64,000 nt of DNA, taken from the NCBI RefSeq assembly GCF_017601095.1, contig NZ_JAGFUX010000005.1, forward strand, positions 107,805-171,804. The letters are read 5' to 3'. A program made the position numbers and the translations under genes. The DNA comes from Streptococcus suis. GTDB taxonomy: Bacteria; Bacillota; Bacilli; Lactobacillales; Streptococcaceae. The notes under the pieces were generated by a model. It saw only the letters and a program-made list of their open reading frames with translations, did no database searches and was not told the DNA's origin. How positions within the stretch are numbered: the stretch's first letter is position 1; each line of letters opens with the position of its first letter. Shown here one piece after another: positions 34,448-44,104 of the stretch.

Positions 34448-35719
34448 ATGAAAGAAACCTATAAAGACTTATTAAAAATCGCCCTACCAGCCATGACGGA
34501 AAATATGCTTCAAATGGTCATGGGCATGGTAGATTCTTACTTGGTGGCCTTTTTGGGCCTGGTCGCCCTGTCAGGTGTGTCAGTTGCCAGCAATATCATG
34601 GCCATATATCAGGCTATTTTCATTGCCTTGGCGGCTGCGGTGGCCTCACTCTTGGCCCAGGCTGTCGGTCAAGGTGACCAAGAGAAAATCAGTAGGGCAG
34701 CTGGAGAGGCCTTGAAGTTGACGGTCTTGCTGAGTGGCATCTTGGGCTTGCTGTCTACTGTGTTTGGTCGGAGCTTGCTTAATTTGTTAGGGACGGAGCC
34801 TGCAGTTGCCGACGCAGGAGGGCTCTACTTGGCCATAGTCGGTGGAGGTATTTTATTCCTTGGGCTCATGACCAGCTTGGGTGCGATTTTGCGGGCGACT
34901 GACAGGACTCAGTTGCCTATGTATGTCAGCCTCCTGTCCAATTTTCTCAACGCCGTTCTGTCTGCTCTAGCGGTTTTCGTCTTGGATTTGGGAATTGCAG
35001 GAGTAGCTATCGGCACCGTTTTGTCTCGCTTGATTGCTTGCCTTATCCTCTGGCGATCCTTGGGGATGTCCCTGCCGCCGATGATCTTGACAATCGATAG
35101 GAAGTTGCTGCAGTTGGCCCTGCCTGCTACGGGCGAGCGGTTGATGATGCGGGCGGGAGATGTGGTGGTCGTGGGCTTGATTACGGGCTTGGGGACGGCG
35201 GTTTTGGCGGGCAATGCCATAGGTGAAACCCTGACTCAGTTCAACTATATGCCGGCTTTGGGGCTGGCAACGGCGACGGTCATTCTAACGGCCAAAGCCC
35301 AAGGGCAGAGCGAAAAAATCGATGCCATTCGCAAAGCTAGTCTGGTCTTGAGTCTTATTTTTATGTACGGTGTGGCAGTGACCGTTTATCTCTTGGGTCC
35401 GCACTTGATTGGACTCTATACGCAGGATGCGGTAGCCAGTCAGGCCAGTATGCTAGTTTTGACCTTTTCCTTGATTGGTGTGCCTTTTACGGCAGGGACC
35501 TTAATTTACACAGCTATTTGGCAGGGTTTGGGCAATGCCAAACTGCCCTTTTATGCCACCAGTCTGGGCATGTGGTGCGTGCGGATTCTAGTTGCCTATC
35601 TGTTGCTTACCTTTACAGAAGTTGGTTTTGCGGCCATTTGGATTGGGACAGTGCTGGACAATGTCTTTCGTGCAGGACTTCTGACTTGGTCTTATAGAAG
35701 TAAAATAAACGATAATTGA
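34448..35719 (+). CDS. MATE-family multidrug/metabolite efflux transporter
   Basis: The 423-residue protein has about 12 membrane segments in two related halves, as in MATE antiporters (MVDSYLVAFLGLVALSGVSV in the first half; AVLAGNAIGETLTQFNYMP in the second). These use sodium or proton gradients to export cationic drugs or metabolites. The ATG at 34448 follows GGAGA; a GTG at 34433 is in frame but lies within the end of the thrC terminator. The start is only 17 nt after the terminator T-run, so it may depend on read-through from thrC. Confidence 0.88.
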   Translation: MKETYKDLLKIALPAMTENMLQMVMGMVDSYLVAFLGLVALSGVSVASNIMAIYQAIFIALAAAVASLLAQAVGQGDQEKISRAAGEALKLTVLLSGILGLLSTVFGRSLLNLLGTEPAVADAGGLYLAIVGGGILFLGLMTSLGAILRATDRTQLPMYVSLLSNFLNAVLSALAVFVLDLGIAGVAIGTVLSRLIACLILWRSLGMSLPPMILTIDRKLLQLALPATGERLMMRAGDVVVVGLITGLGTAVLAGNAIGETLTQFNYMPALGLATATVILTAKAQGQSEKIDAIRKASLVLSLIFMYGVAVTVYLLGPHLIGLYTQDAVASQASMLVLTFSLIGVPFTAGTLIYTAIWQGLGNAKLPFYATSLGMWCVRILVAYLLLTFTEVGFAAIWIGTVLDNVFRAGLLTWSYRSKINDN

Positions 35720-35749
35720 AAAACCAGTACGTCCTGTGCTGGTTTTTTT
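35719..35749 (+). terminator. Terminator after the MATE gene
   Basis: AAAAACCAG and CTGGTTTTTTT form a hairpin with a T-run. Confidence 0.8.
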
Positions 35750-35778
35750 GTAGAGAAAAAGAATAAATATCTGGAAAA

Positions 35779-35787
35779 TGGTATAAT
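35779..35787 (+). promoter_or_regulatory. Extended -10 for the mevalonate operon
   Basis: TGGTATAAT lies 25 bp before the first gene; no strong -35 is seen. Confidence 0.55.
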
Positions 35788-35812
35788 AGAATGATTGCAG
35801 AAGGAGAAAAAG

Positions 35813-36739
35813 ATGGAAGCAGTAGGAAAATCAACTGGAAAAATCATTTTGATGGGAGAGCATGCGGTGGTTTACGGACAAGCGGCCATTGCCATGCCAT
35901 TTTCTGCTGTTGAAATCACGGCCACCGTTCGATCCGAGGGTCAGGCCTTAGCGGTGACATGTGAGTTTTATCAAGGGTTGGTCCACCAGATGCCTAAGAT
36001 CTGGGAAAGTCTCAAGCACGCCATTCGCTTTTCCCTCTATCGCATTGGTGCACCGACCGATCCTGCTATTCATATCACCATCACATCCACCATTCCAGCA
36101 GAGCGGGGCATGGGGTCCAGTGCAGCAGTGGCTGTTGCGGTGGCAAGAGCCCTCTTTGCCTACTACCAAAAAGAACTGAGCGAAAGCGAGCTCTGGGACA
36201 TCGTCCAGTCATCGGAGAAGATTGCACATGGAAATCCTTCAGGCATTGATGCGGCGACGACCAGTGGCACCACCCCTATCTATTTCAAAAAAGATCAGCC
36301 TATCCAGCCCCTGGCCCTGCACTTGGATGCCTTTTTGGTGGTGGCAGACACAGGCAAGACAGGCAACACTTTGGAAGCTATCGCGGATCTAGCGGCGCTG
36401 CTTAGGGAAAAACCAGAGGTGAATGACCATATTCGAGCTTTGGGTGAGTTGACAGATGGAGCTCGAGAAGACTTGGCCTTCAACAGGGCAGAGCTTCTAG
36501 GCCAAAAGATGAGCCAAGCCCATTGCCATCTGAAAGAATTAGGGGTGTCAGACCCTAGCCTGGACCAGTTGGTTGAGCAGGCCATGGACAAGGGAGCCTT
36601 GGGAGCTAAACTAACAGGTGGCGGCAGGGGTGGCTGTATGATTGCCTTAGCCAAAACAGAAGAAGTGGCCCAGCAGCTGGTAGCAGTTCTTTCTCAAGCT
36701 GGCGCTCGACAAACATGGATACAATATTTAGGAGAATAA
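35813..36739 (+). CDS. mvaK1: Mevalonate kinase
   Basis: The 308-residue GHMP kinase phosphorylates mevalonate to mevalonate-5-phosphate. The N-terminal GKIILMGEHAVVYGQ, the ATP loop ERGMGSSAAVAVAVARAL and the C-terminal GAKLTGGGRGGCMIAL motifs are diagnostic. AGGAG precedes the ATG at 35813. It is the first gene of a four-gene operon (mvaK1-mvaD-mvaK2-fni) with 1-nt spacing or overlaps, which makes isopentenyl diphosphate for cell-wall lipid carriers. Confidence 0.95.
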   Translation: MEAVGKSTGKIILMGEHAVVYGQAAIAMPFSAVEITATVRSEGQALAVTCEFYQGLVHQMPKIWESLKHAIRFSLYRIGAPTDPAIHITITSTIPAERGMGSSAAVAVAVARALFAYYQKELSESELWDIVQSSEKIAHGNPSGIDAATTSGTTPIYFKKDQPIQPLALHLDAFLVVADTGKTGNTLEAIADLAALLREKPEVNDHIRALGELTDGAREDLAFNRAELLGQKMSQAHCHLKELGVSDPSLDQLVEQAMDKGALGAKLTGGGRGGCMIALAKTEEVAQQLVAVLSQAGARQTWIQYLGE

Positions 36740-36740
36740 G

Positions 36741-37778
36741 ATGACACAATCAGTCGGCATTGCGCGTGCCCATACCAATATTGCTCTGATTAAATACTGG
36801 GGCAAGCGGGACAAGGAACTTTTCTTGCCAATGAATTCCAGTCTATCCTTGACTTTGGATGCCTTTTATACCGATACAAAGGTGGTTTTTGATACAGCTT
36901 TTACAGAAGATCGGTTTATTTTAAATGGTCTCGAGCAGGATGAGAAAGAAATTCGAAAAATTTCGCGTTTTTTGGATTTGTTTCGCGAATATATAGGTGA
37001 AGATCGTTTTGCGGTGGTTGAGAGTCTCAACTTCGTTCCAACTGCAGCTGGTTTGGCCAGCTCGGCATCTGCCTTTGCGGCGCTAGCTTTGGCGACAGCC
37101 ACGGCCTTGAATATCGACTTGTCTCGTCAGGCTCTCTCGACCTTTGCTCGCCGGGGTTCAGGGTCTAGTACTCGGAGTCTGTTTGGGGGCTTTGTTGAGT
37201 GGGATATGGGGACTTGTTCCGAGGATTCGCTTGCTCGTCCGATTGATGAGGCGGACTGGGATATCGGTATGCTCGTCATTGCAGTTGATAAAGCCAAGAA
37301 AAAAGTGGCTAGTCGAGAGGGGATGGACCTGACGGTGGCAACTTCTCCTTTCTATCAGGCTTGGGTAGAGACTGCAGCCCAGGATTTAGCAGCGATCAAG
37401 GAAGCAATTGCTGAGCGAGATTTCGAGAAATTGGGTCAGTTGGCCGAGCACAATGGGATGAAGATGCATGCGACAACCCTGTCTGCCAACCCACCTTTTA
37501 CCTACTGGTCTGCAGCGAGTGTGCGGGCTCAGGAAGCTGTGCGACAGGTGCGGGAGGAATCAGGTCTTGCTGCCTACATGACCATGGATGCAGGTCCGAA
37601 TGTAAAAGTGCTCTGTCGTGCCAGTCAGATGGAAGAACTGAAGAGAAAGCTGAGTGTCTTGTTGCCGGAGTTTCAGTTGATAGAAAGTTTGCCAGGCCAG
37701 GGAGCCAGTCAGTTGACAGAAGAAGAATGGCAGCAGTCTCACAGTCGCTTCCAGAAAGAGGTTGGCTATGAGGGTTGA
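36741..37778 (+). CDS. mvaD: Diphosphomevalonate decarboxylase
   Basis: The 345-residue GHMP-family enzyme decarboxylates mevalonate diphosphate to isopentenyl diphosphate with ATP. Diagnostic features are the N-terminal ARAHTNIALIKYWGKRD, the loop PTAAGLASSASAFAALA and ARRGSGSSTRSLFGGFVEW. It starts one base after the mvaK1 stop behind TAGGAG, and its end overlaps mvaK2 by 11 nt. Confidence 0.96.
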   Translation: MTQSVGIARAHTNIALIKYWGKRDKELFLPMNSSLSLTLDAFYTDTKVVFDTAFTEDRFILNGLEQDEKEIRKISRFLDLFREYIGEDRFAVVESLNFVPTAAGLASSASAFAALALATATALNIDLSRQALSTFARRGSGSSTRSLFGGFVEWDMGTCSEDSLARPIDEADWDIGMLVIAVDKAKKKVASREGMDLTVATSPFYQAWVETAAQDLAAIKEAIAERDFEKLGQLAEHNGMKMHATTLSANPPFTYWSAASVRAQEAVRQVREESGLAAYMTMDAGPNVKVLCRASQMEELKRKLSVLLPEFQLIESLPGQGASQLTEEEWQQSHSRFQKEVGYEG

Positions 37779-38886
37779 GGTCGCTGTTCCTGGAAAACTA
37801 TTCATAGCGGGGGAATATGCTATCGTCCAGCCAGGGCAACTGGCGCTCGTAGCGGGCGTCAATCGTTTTTTGAGGGTTGGTCTGGAACCTGTTTTGGAGG
37901 GCCAAGAAGGAACCATCTGGTCCGAGCAAGATCCTGAAACTGTGTTGACTTGGCGACTGGAAGAGGGGCAAGTTTGGGTGTCCCAGCCAGAAGTCTATCC
38001 TTTGATCACAACTGCCTTACAACTGGTTCTTGACTATGGTCGAGCAATTGGTTGCCAGCTTTCTAGTCCTTTTCATTTGAAGATTACTTCTGACTTGGAT
38101 GATAGAGAGACAGGTCGGAAGTATGGTCTGGGCTCCTCAGGTGCCTTGACCGTAGCACTTGTGAGGGCGTTTTTGCGTTATGTCAAACTAGAAGAGAAGG
38201 ATTTACTTGTTTTTAAGTTGGCTGCCTTGGTACAGACCAGATTGGAAATGAAGGGGTCCTTTGGGGACTTGGCGGCTTCCAGTTTTGCAGGCTTGGTTGC
38301 TTATCAGTCTGTGGATCGGTCTTGGTTGACTGAAGAAGTGAGTCGGCAAAGTCTTCATTCGTTACTGGAATCCGACTGGAAGGATTTGGGCATCCAGTTG
38401 TTAGAATTGCCAGCAGATGTGCAATTTATGGTGGCATGGACTGGGACAGTTGCCTCGACAGATGCTTCCTTGGATCGTGTCCAAAAAGCAAGTAGGCAGT
38501 GGTCACAAGCTGGATATGATGGTTTCTTACGAGATAGTTTAGCCTGTGTAAAAGGCTTGGTTCACGCCTGTCAATCAGATGATTGCTCTGCCTTTTTGCA
38601 AGGAATTCGTGAGAATCGTCGCCTCTTGAAGGAGGCTTCGGCTGTCCTTGGAGTCGATATCGAGACTCTTGCTCTTAAAACTCTGATTGACAGAGCAGTG
38701 GAAGTTGGCGCTGTAGCCAAGACATCTGGAGCAGGTGGTGGTGATTGCGGGATTGCTTTTGCAGACTCTGTGACCATTGCAAATGAAGTCAAAAAAAATT
38801 GGTTGGCAGCGGGCTTATTGCCGCTGGATATAGAAATGTGTGAGGTAAACAAGCGTGATGATGCATCAGCAAGAATTTGGGAGTGA
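37768..38886 (+). CDS. mvaK2: Phosphomevalonate kinase
   Basis: The 372-residue GHMP kinase converts phosphomevalonate to diphosphomevalonate. The N-terminal VAVPGKLFIAGEYAIVQPG and the loop KYGLGSSGALTVALVRAF are characteristic, and the C-terminal part has KTSGAGGGDCGIAF. The ATG at 37768 lies inside the end of mvaD, behind AGAGG, so translation is coupled. It overlaps the fni gene by 29 nt. Confidence 0.95.
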   Translation: MRVEVAVPGKLFIAGEYAIVQPGQLALVAGVNRFLRVGLEPVLEGQEGTIWSEQDPETVLTWRLEEGQVWVSQPEVYPLITTALQLVLDYGRAIGCQLSSPFHLKITSDLDDRETGRKYGLGSSGALTVALVRAFLRYVKLEEKDLLVFKLAALVQTRLEMKGSFGDLAASSFAGLVAYQSVDRSWLTEEVSRQSLHSLLESDWKDLGIQLLELPADVQFMVAWTGTVASTDASLDRVQKASRQWSQAGYDGFLRDSLACVKGLVHACQSDDCSAFLQGIRENRRLLKEASAVLGVDIETLALKTLIDRAVEVGAVAKTSGAGGGDCGIAFADSVTIANEVKKNWLAAGLLPLDIEMCEVNKRDDASARIWE

Positions 38887-39955
38887 TCGAAAGGACCAAC
38901 ATGTTGGACTGGCTAGTCTCCAATACAATGAAGAGTCGCCGAGTGATTTGACAGAGACACGCTTTGTTCATCAGTCTTTGCCAGAGTTGTCCCTGGATCA
39001 GGTGGATGTGAGGACCTGTTTTGCAGGTTTTGAACTAGCCCATCCTTTTTACATCAATGCCATGACAGGTGGGAGTGCTAAGACCGGAGAAATCAATCGT
39101 GCCTTGGGTATTTTGGCGCATTATACAGGAGTTCCCATTGCGGCTGGTTCTTTGAGTGCGGCTATGAAGGATTCGGATCTATTGGATACTTTTTCGGTCT
39201 TGCGCAAGGAAAATCCCAAGGGGTTAATTTTTGCTAACCTAGGTGCCCACCATGGTTTGGATAATGCCAAGCGAGCAGTTGCTGCCTTGGAGGCGGATGC
39301 TCTTCAAATTCATGTTAATGCTCCTCAAGAGATCGTTATGCCAGAAGGGGATAGGGATTTTTCCATGTGGTTGACAAATATCGAAATCTTGGTGAGAGAA
39401 TTAGAAGTGCCTGTAATTGTCAAGGAAGTCGGTTTTGGTATGAGTCGGGAGACCGTTTCACAACTGCTGTCTGTCGGCGTCAAAACGATTGATATTTCTG
39501 GGACTGGTGGCACAGACTTTGCCAAGATTGAAAATGCAAGACGCAGTCAGAACAAACTCGATTTTCTGGAGGGTTGGGGACAATCTACCTTGGTATCTAC
39601 GCTGGAAGCTCTTGAAGCAAGGGGGCAGACGGAGCTATCGATTTTGGCGTCAGGAGGTGTCAAAACCTCTCTTGATATCGTCAAACTCTTGGCGGTTGGT
39701 GCTGATGCTGTTGGGATGTCAAACCGTATTCTCCAATTGGTGAAAGATGGAGATGGTGAACATCTTCAGACTGCTTGCCTGGAAATGGACAAGATGAAGG
39801 AAGAAATTCGGGCTATTATAGGTATGCTTGGTGCCAAAAACCTGACTGAATTACGCACCAAAGATCTGATTTTGGCTCCAAAGGTCCAAAACTGGTGTGA
39901 AGCGCGTGGGATTGATTGGAAAGCCTATGCCAATCGGTCACGAGGTGTACAATAA
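38858..39955 (+). CDS. fni: Isopentenyl-diphosphate isomerase, type 2
   Basis: The FMN- and NADPH-dependent enzyme, about 365 residues long, interconverts isopentenyl and dimethylallyl diphosphate. The N-terminal RKDQHVGLA, the NAMTGGS loop, DISGTGGTDFAKIE and the FMN-binding LASGGVKTSLDIVKLL are all present. The start is chosen at the ATG 38858; a GTG at 38855 and an ATG at 38861 are close alternatives, all behind GAGGT. It is the last gene of the mevalonate operon, followed by a terminator. Confidence 0.95.
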   Translation: MMHQQEFGSDRKDQHVGLASLQYNEESPSDLTETRFVHQSLPELSLDQVDVRTCFAGFELAHPFYINAMTGGSAKTGEINRALGILAHYTGVPIAAGSLSAAMKDSDLLDTFSVLRKENPKGLIFANLGAHHGLDNAKRAVAALEADALQIHVNAPQEIVMPEGDRDFSMWLTNIEILVRELEVPVIVKEVGFGMSRETVSQLLSVGVKTIDISGTGGTDFAKIENARRSQNKLDFLEGWGQSTLVSTLEALEARGQTELSILASGGVKTSLDIVKLLAVGADAVGMSNRILQLVKDGDGEHLQTACLEMDKMKEEIRAIIGMLGAKNLTELRTKDLILAPKVQNWCEARGIDWKAYANRSRGVQ

Positions 39956-40045
39956 ATTGAACAGGCATGACGGTGACTGATTACAAGAAATGCAAATAGA
40001 AAGCAGTCAGCAATCAACAAAGACTCTGAAAACTATAAACACGAA

Positions 40046-40076
40046 AAAAGCCAAGTTCTTTGTGAACTTGGCTTTT
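40046..40076. terminator. Bidirectional terminator
   Basis: A 13-bp stem (AAAAGCCAAGTTC with GAACTTGGCTTTT) lies between the convergent fni and ABC exporter genes. Confidence 0.88.
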
Positions 40077-40091
40077 GTTGCGGTGTGGTTT

Positions 40092-41840
40092 CTAGGTCGC
40101 TGCCAACTGCCCTGCTTGTAATTGGTACATGCGGTGGTAGTGACCCTTGAGGGCTAGAAGTTCTTCGTGATTGCCTGACTCGATGATCTTTCCCTTATCC
40201 AAGACATAAATACAGTCGGCATCTTGAATAGTTGATAGGCGGTGGGCGATGGCAATGGTTGTCCGCCCTTTTCGCATTTTTTCAAGAGAGGTCTGGACCG
40301 TCTGCTCCGTCTCCGAATCGATATTGGCGGTTGCTTCGTCTAAAATGAGGATTTTAGGCTGACTGGCCATGGTGCGTGCAAAGGCCAGTAGTTGCCGTTG
40401 ACCTGTCGAAAAGGCGGTACCCCGCTCAGTGACTAGGTGGTCATATCTCTCAGGAAGTTTCTCAATAAAGGGAGCAGCATCCACAAATCGAGCCGCTTCT
40501 TCAATCTCCTCTCGGGAAATATCCTGATACATCTGGATATTGGATGCAATGGTTCCATGAAAGAGGAAAGGGTCTTGTAGGACCAAGCCAATGGCTGACC
40601 GCAATTCTTCTTGCGAAAAGCTACGAATATCCTGACCGTCAATCAAAATCCGTCCAGATTGGAACTCATAGAAACGCATAAAGACATTGATGATAGAAGA
40701 CTTGCCTGACCCTGTAGCACCCACAAAGGCGATGGTCTGCCCCTGTCTCACTTCAAAGGAAACCTTGTCCAGAATTTGCCGCTTACCGTCATAGGAAAAG
40801 CAAATGTCCTCAAAGACAATGTGCCCCTTGCCAATCTTGGCCCCTCGGTCAATCTGCAGTGGCTCCTCGATAGTCTGGTCCATGAGCGTAAAGACTCGTC
40901 CGGCAGATACCATAGAGGTTTGAAGGGTGGAAAAATGCTGCGTGACATCCAGTAAGGGATCGAAAAGACGATTGACATACTGGATGAAAGCGTAGATCAG
41001 ACCAGCAGAAATCCCAGCCTGTGACCAATCCAAACCAAAGTAGGTCATGAGAAGCGCATAGGCCAAAATCTTAACAAGTGATAGGGCAGGGCGGAGAAAG
41101 AGACTGTCCAAGGCCATGGAACGACTGGCATAATCCAGATGTTCCTGGTTGATAGCCTCAAACTCTTCCTTTAGCCTCTCTTCTTGAGAAAAGGCCTGGA
41201 TAATCCGAATCCCCTCAATGCTCTCTGCCAGTTTGCTGTTGATGGCACTCAACAGACTTCTAGTCTTGGCCACAATGGGAGCTGACCGCTTTCGGTATTG
41301 ATCAACCAGGACGAAAATCACGGGCAGAAAGAGAACGATTAGACTGGTCAATTTCCAATCCAGAGCAAACATGGTCGAAAGAGTCGTGATGATAATAAAG
41401 AGAGCGGAGATAAAACTGGATAAAATTCCTGAAAACATCTCTGAAATGCTCTCGGTATCATTGGTAATCCGAGAGACGATAGAGCCACTAGGAGTCTGGT
41501 CAAAGTAAGCCATTCCCAGCTTTTCCATTCTCCCAAAAGCATCCCGACGAATGTCTCTGACAATGCTATAGGAAACCTTGGCAAACCAGAGATTTCCAAA
41601 ATATTGGAGCAGTATTTGAAGCAGGTAGAGAGCAAAGTAGGCGGCTAGAATAGCCACAGCTGTCTCAGAAATTGAAGAAATATAGTGGTCGATAAAGTAA
41701 GAAGCCAGAAGGGGAATCAAACTGCGAACAAGAGTCGTCAGCAACAAGAAGCTCAGGGCAAGGACTGTCAGCAGTCGATAGGCTTTGAGATAGGACAAAA
41801 GTCGCCAGAAAACACTGGCTTGTTTGGTCTTAGAGAGCAT
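40092..41840 (-). CDS. ABC exporter half-transporter, catalytic subunit
   Basis: The 582-residue protein has an N-terminal six-helix type IV exporter domain and a C-terminal ATPase with Walker A GATGSGKSS and Walker B ILILDEATANID, which keeps the catalytic glutamate. Its signature is FSTGQRQL rather than LSGGQ. With the partner gene, whose end it overlaps by 11 nt, it should form a heterodimer with one full and one degenerate ATP site, as in LmrCD, BmrCD, EfrAB and PatAB multidrug exporters. The specific orthologue (for example PatAB-like) cannot be fixed without a search. Confidence 0.87.
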   Translation of the reverse strand: MLSKTKQASVFWRLLSYLKAYRLLTVLALSFLLLTTLVRSLIPLLASYFIDHYISSISETAVAILAAYFALYLLQILLQYFGNLWFAKVSYSIVRDIRRDAFGRMEKLGMAYFDQTPSGSIVSRITNDTESISEMFSGILSSFISALFIIITTLSTMFALDWKLTSLIVLFLPVIFVLVDQYRKRSAPIVAKTRSLLSAINSKLAESIEGIRIIQAFSQEERLKEEFEAINQEHLDYASRSMALDSLFLRPALSLVKILAYALLMTYFGLDWSQAGISAGLIYAFIQYVNRLFDPLLDVTQHFSTLQTSMVSAGRVFTLMDQTIEEPLQIDRGAKIGKGHIVFEDICFSYDGKRQILDKVSFEVRQGQTIAFVGATGSGKSSIINVFMRFYEFQSGRILIDGQDIRSFSQEELRSAIGLVLQDPFLFHGTIASNIQMYQDISREEIEEAARFVDAAPFIEKLPERYDHLVTERGTAFSTGQRQLLAFARTMASQPKILILDEATANIDSETEQTVQTSLEKMRKGRTTIAIAHRLSTIQDADCIYVLDKGKIIESGNHEELLALKGHYHRMYQLQAGQLAAT

Positions 41841-43572
41841 TACTTTCCTCCTTTTCGAGTTGCTGCATCATATAGGTATCGTAGTACCAACCTTTTTCAT
41901 CCAGTAGGCCTTGATGACGACCTCGCTCTACGATTTTCCCGTCTTCAAGGACCAAAATCAAATCCGCATGGACAATGGCTGACAAACGGTGGGCGGTGAT
42001 AATGGTGGTCTTATCGAGGCGTTCTTGCTTAATGGTTTCAAGAATAGCGTGCTCTGTCTTGGCGTCCACTGCTGAGAGCGAATCGTCCAAGAGTAGAATA
42101 TCTGGATTGAGAATCATAGCACGGGCCATAGCCAACCGTTGCTTTTGTCCGCCAGAAAGGGAAATCCCCTTCTCGCCAACCATGGTGTCAAAGCGATCTG
42201 GCATATCCTGGATATCCTCATAGACATGGACAGCTTTGGCAGCCTCTTCCACCTGTTCTAGAGACAGATCTGGATTGCCAAAGCGGATATTCTCAGCCAC
42301 GCTGGTTGCAAAGAGGAACTGGTCTTGGGGTACATAGCCAATTAAGCGTCGCAGGTCAGCTAGCTTGTAGTGCTTGATATTTTCTTGATTGAGCAAAATC
42401 TGCCCTTGTGTCACATCGTATTCTCGCATCAGGAGCTTGAGCAGACTGGTTTTCCCAGAACCTGTTGGACCCACCAGGCCAATCGTCTGCCCTTTTTTGA
42501 TCTGAAACTGGATGTCTTGGAGGACTGGTATGTTGCCATAGGCAAATTCGCTAATCTCATAGACAATCTCTCCATTGCTTGGTGCAGGCAGCGGTTGGCC
42601 TGTTTCAACGACCTCTGAGGAAATGCTGAGAAGAGTCTGAATTCGATTGTAGGATACATCACCACGCTGGCTCATATTGACCAAGAAACCGATGGCCATG
42701 AGAGGCCAGACTAGGAGATCTAAATAGGTCATGAAAGTTACTAGTTGGCCCAGACTGACCTGACCCTGCGAGATGAAGTGAGAGCCGACCAGAAGGGTCA
42801 GCAGGTAGGACAGGCCAATAAAAAAGAGGACGGCAGGGTTGAACAGGGCATCGTAACGCATGGTTTTGATATTCTGCAAGAAGGCTGCTTGGTTGACTTC
42901 CTGAAAAGCCGCCGTTTCTTGTTCTTGGTAGCCAAAGGATTTAGTGACCGTTATACCAGAAACAGCTTCCTGGACCTTGTTGTTAAGCTCTGAAAAGGCT
43001 GCTTGTGAAGCCTTGAAATTTTCATGGGTACGACGACCTAAAAAATTAGTGGTTAAAGTCATGAAGGGCAGGGGCAAGATTGCAACCAAGGTCATTTGCC
43101 AGGAAATGCTCACACTCATGGTGACCAGTGTAACCAAAGCAGTAACGGTAGCATCAACAAAGGACATGACGCCACCACCTGCTAGTCGGGTCAAGGCATT
43201 GATGTCATTGGTCGCATGGGCCATTAAATCCCCAGTTCGATGTTGCTGAAAAAAGGATGGAGATAGGTGCATAAAGTGGTCAAACAGCCGAGCCCTCATG
43301 ATTTTTCCTAGACGATAAGATGTTGCCAGAATGTTCATTCGCCAAAGATAGCGGAGGCCGTACATGGCCAAGGCTGACAAGATGAGCCCGGCTACCCCGA
43401 GTAGCAAGCGGTGCTCAGTCAACTGTCCGCTGGCAATCTGGTCAATCAACTGCCCCATGATAGAAGCGGGAAGGAGATTGAGGAGGCTGACCAAACAGAG
43501 TGATAAAATCCCAATCAGATAGGCCTTTTTCTCAAGGGAAAAGAACCACCACAATTGCTTGATAATCTTCAT
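41830..43572 (-). CDS. ABC exporter half-transporter, non-catalytic subunit
   Basis: The 580-residue protein has a six-helix membrane domain and an ATPase with Walker A GPTGSGKTS, a canonical signature LSGGQKQR, and a Walker B ILLLDDSLSAVD in which aspartate replaces the catalytic glutamate. This is the pattern of the non-catalytic half of heterodimeric exporters. The start at 43572 follows AAAGGA; the longer open frame upstream has no site. It is the first gene of the two-gene operon. No MarR-type gene is adjacent, unlike the satRAB arrangement described in S. suis. Confidence 0.87.
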   Translation of the reverse strand: MKIIKQLWWFFSLEKKAYLIGILSLCLVSLLNLLPASIMGQLIDQIASGQLTEHRLLLGVAGLILSALAMYGLRYLWRMNILATSYRLGKIMRARLFDHFMHLSPSFFQQHRTGDLMAHATNDINALTRLAGGGVMSFVDATVTALVTLVTMSVSISWQMTLVAILPLPFMTLTTNFLGRRTHENFKASQAAFSELNNKVQEAVSGITVTKSFGYQEQETAAFQEVNQAAFLQNIKTMRYDALFNPAVLFFIGLSYLLTLLVGSHFISQGQVSLGQLVTFMTYLDLLVWPLMAIGFLVNMSQRGDVSYNRIQTLLSISSEVVETGQPLPAPSNGEIVYEISEFAYGNIPVLQDIQFQIKKGQTIGLVGPTGSGKTSLLKLLMREYDVTQGQILLNQENIKHYKLADLRRLIGYVPQDQFLFATSVAENIRFGNPDLSLEQVEEAAKAVHVYEDIQDMPDRFDTMVGEKGISLSGGQKQRLAMARAMILNPDILLLDDSLSAVDAKTEHAILETIKQERLDKTTIITAHRLSAIVHADLILVLEDGKIVERGRHQGLLDEKGWYYDTYMMQQLEKEESNAL

Positions 43573-43750
43573 AAGTATCCTTTCTGAACAAAAGAAAGGT
43601 TGGCAGCTTGTTACCGCCAACATTAGTAAAATTCCTTAATACTAGTGTATCATAGACTGGTAGAAATAGAAAGTTTGTTATGTCAAATAATAGTCAAACA
43701 TGGCTGTGACTTGCAAGAAGAACAAGTAAACGATAAATACGTATAATAGG

Positions 43751-43778
43751 GGTAGAAACTAAATGATTTCTACCTTTT
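43751..43778 (+). terminator. Hairpin with T-run upstream of the ACT gene
   Basis: GGTAGAAA and TTTCTACC with an 8-nt loop are followed by T5. A TATAAT (43742-43747) lies just before it, so it may be an attenuator in a short leader, or the terminator of a small transcript. Confidence 0.5.
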
Positions 43779-43826
43779 TCTGTATATTTATGATAAAATA
43801 AATGAAAATTTAGAAGAGGTGTTCGG

Positions 43827-44093
43827 ATGAAAGCTATTGTTACAGTTGTCGGTAAGGACAAGTCAGGAATTGTTGCGGGTGTTGCGACCAAGATTGCGGA
43901 ATTGGGTTTGAATATTGATGATATTTCCCAGACAGTTTTGGATGAATATTTTACCATGATGGCGGTGGTATCATCAGATGAGAAGAAAGATTTCACTCAG
44001 TTGCGTTCGGAGTTGGATGCCTTTGGTCAAAATTTGAACGTGAAAATCAATATTCAAAGTGCGGCCATTTTTGATGCTATGCACAACCTGTAA
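43827..44093 (+). CDS. ACT-domain protein (UPF0237)
   Basis: The 88-residue protein is a single ACT fold: it starts [20 protein letters not shown], the ligand-binding-type turn of ACT domains, and ends with [17 protein letters not shown]. It is related to GcvR-like proteins but has one ACT domain only. It is 11 nt upstream of the UPF0210 gene, a conserved pair in Firmicutes. Regulation by amino acids is likely, but the function is not known. AGAGGTG precedes the ATG. Confidence 0.88.
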   Translation: MKAIVTVVGKDKSGIVAGVATKIAELGLNIDDISQTVLDEYFTMMAVVSSDEKKDFTQLRSELDAFGQNLNVKINIQSAAIFDAMHNL

Positions 44094-44104
44094 GGAGAAA
44101 TTTC

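Noticed and set aside
40092..43572. Assignment of the exporter pair as SatAB of S. suis
   Set aside because: No MarR-type regulator gene is adjacent, and subunit identity cannot be settled without alignment, so no gene symbols were given.
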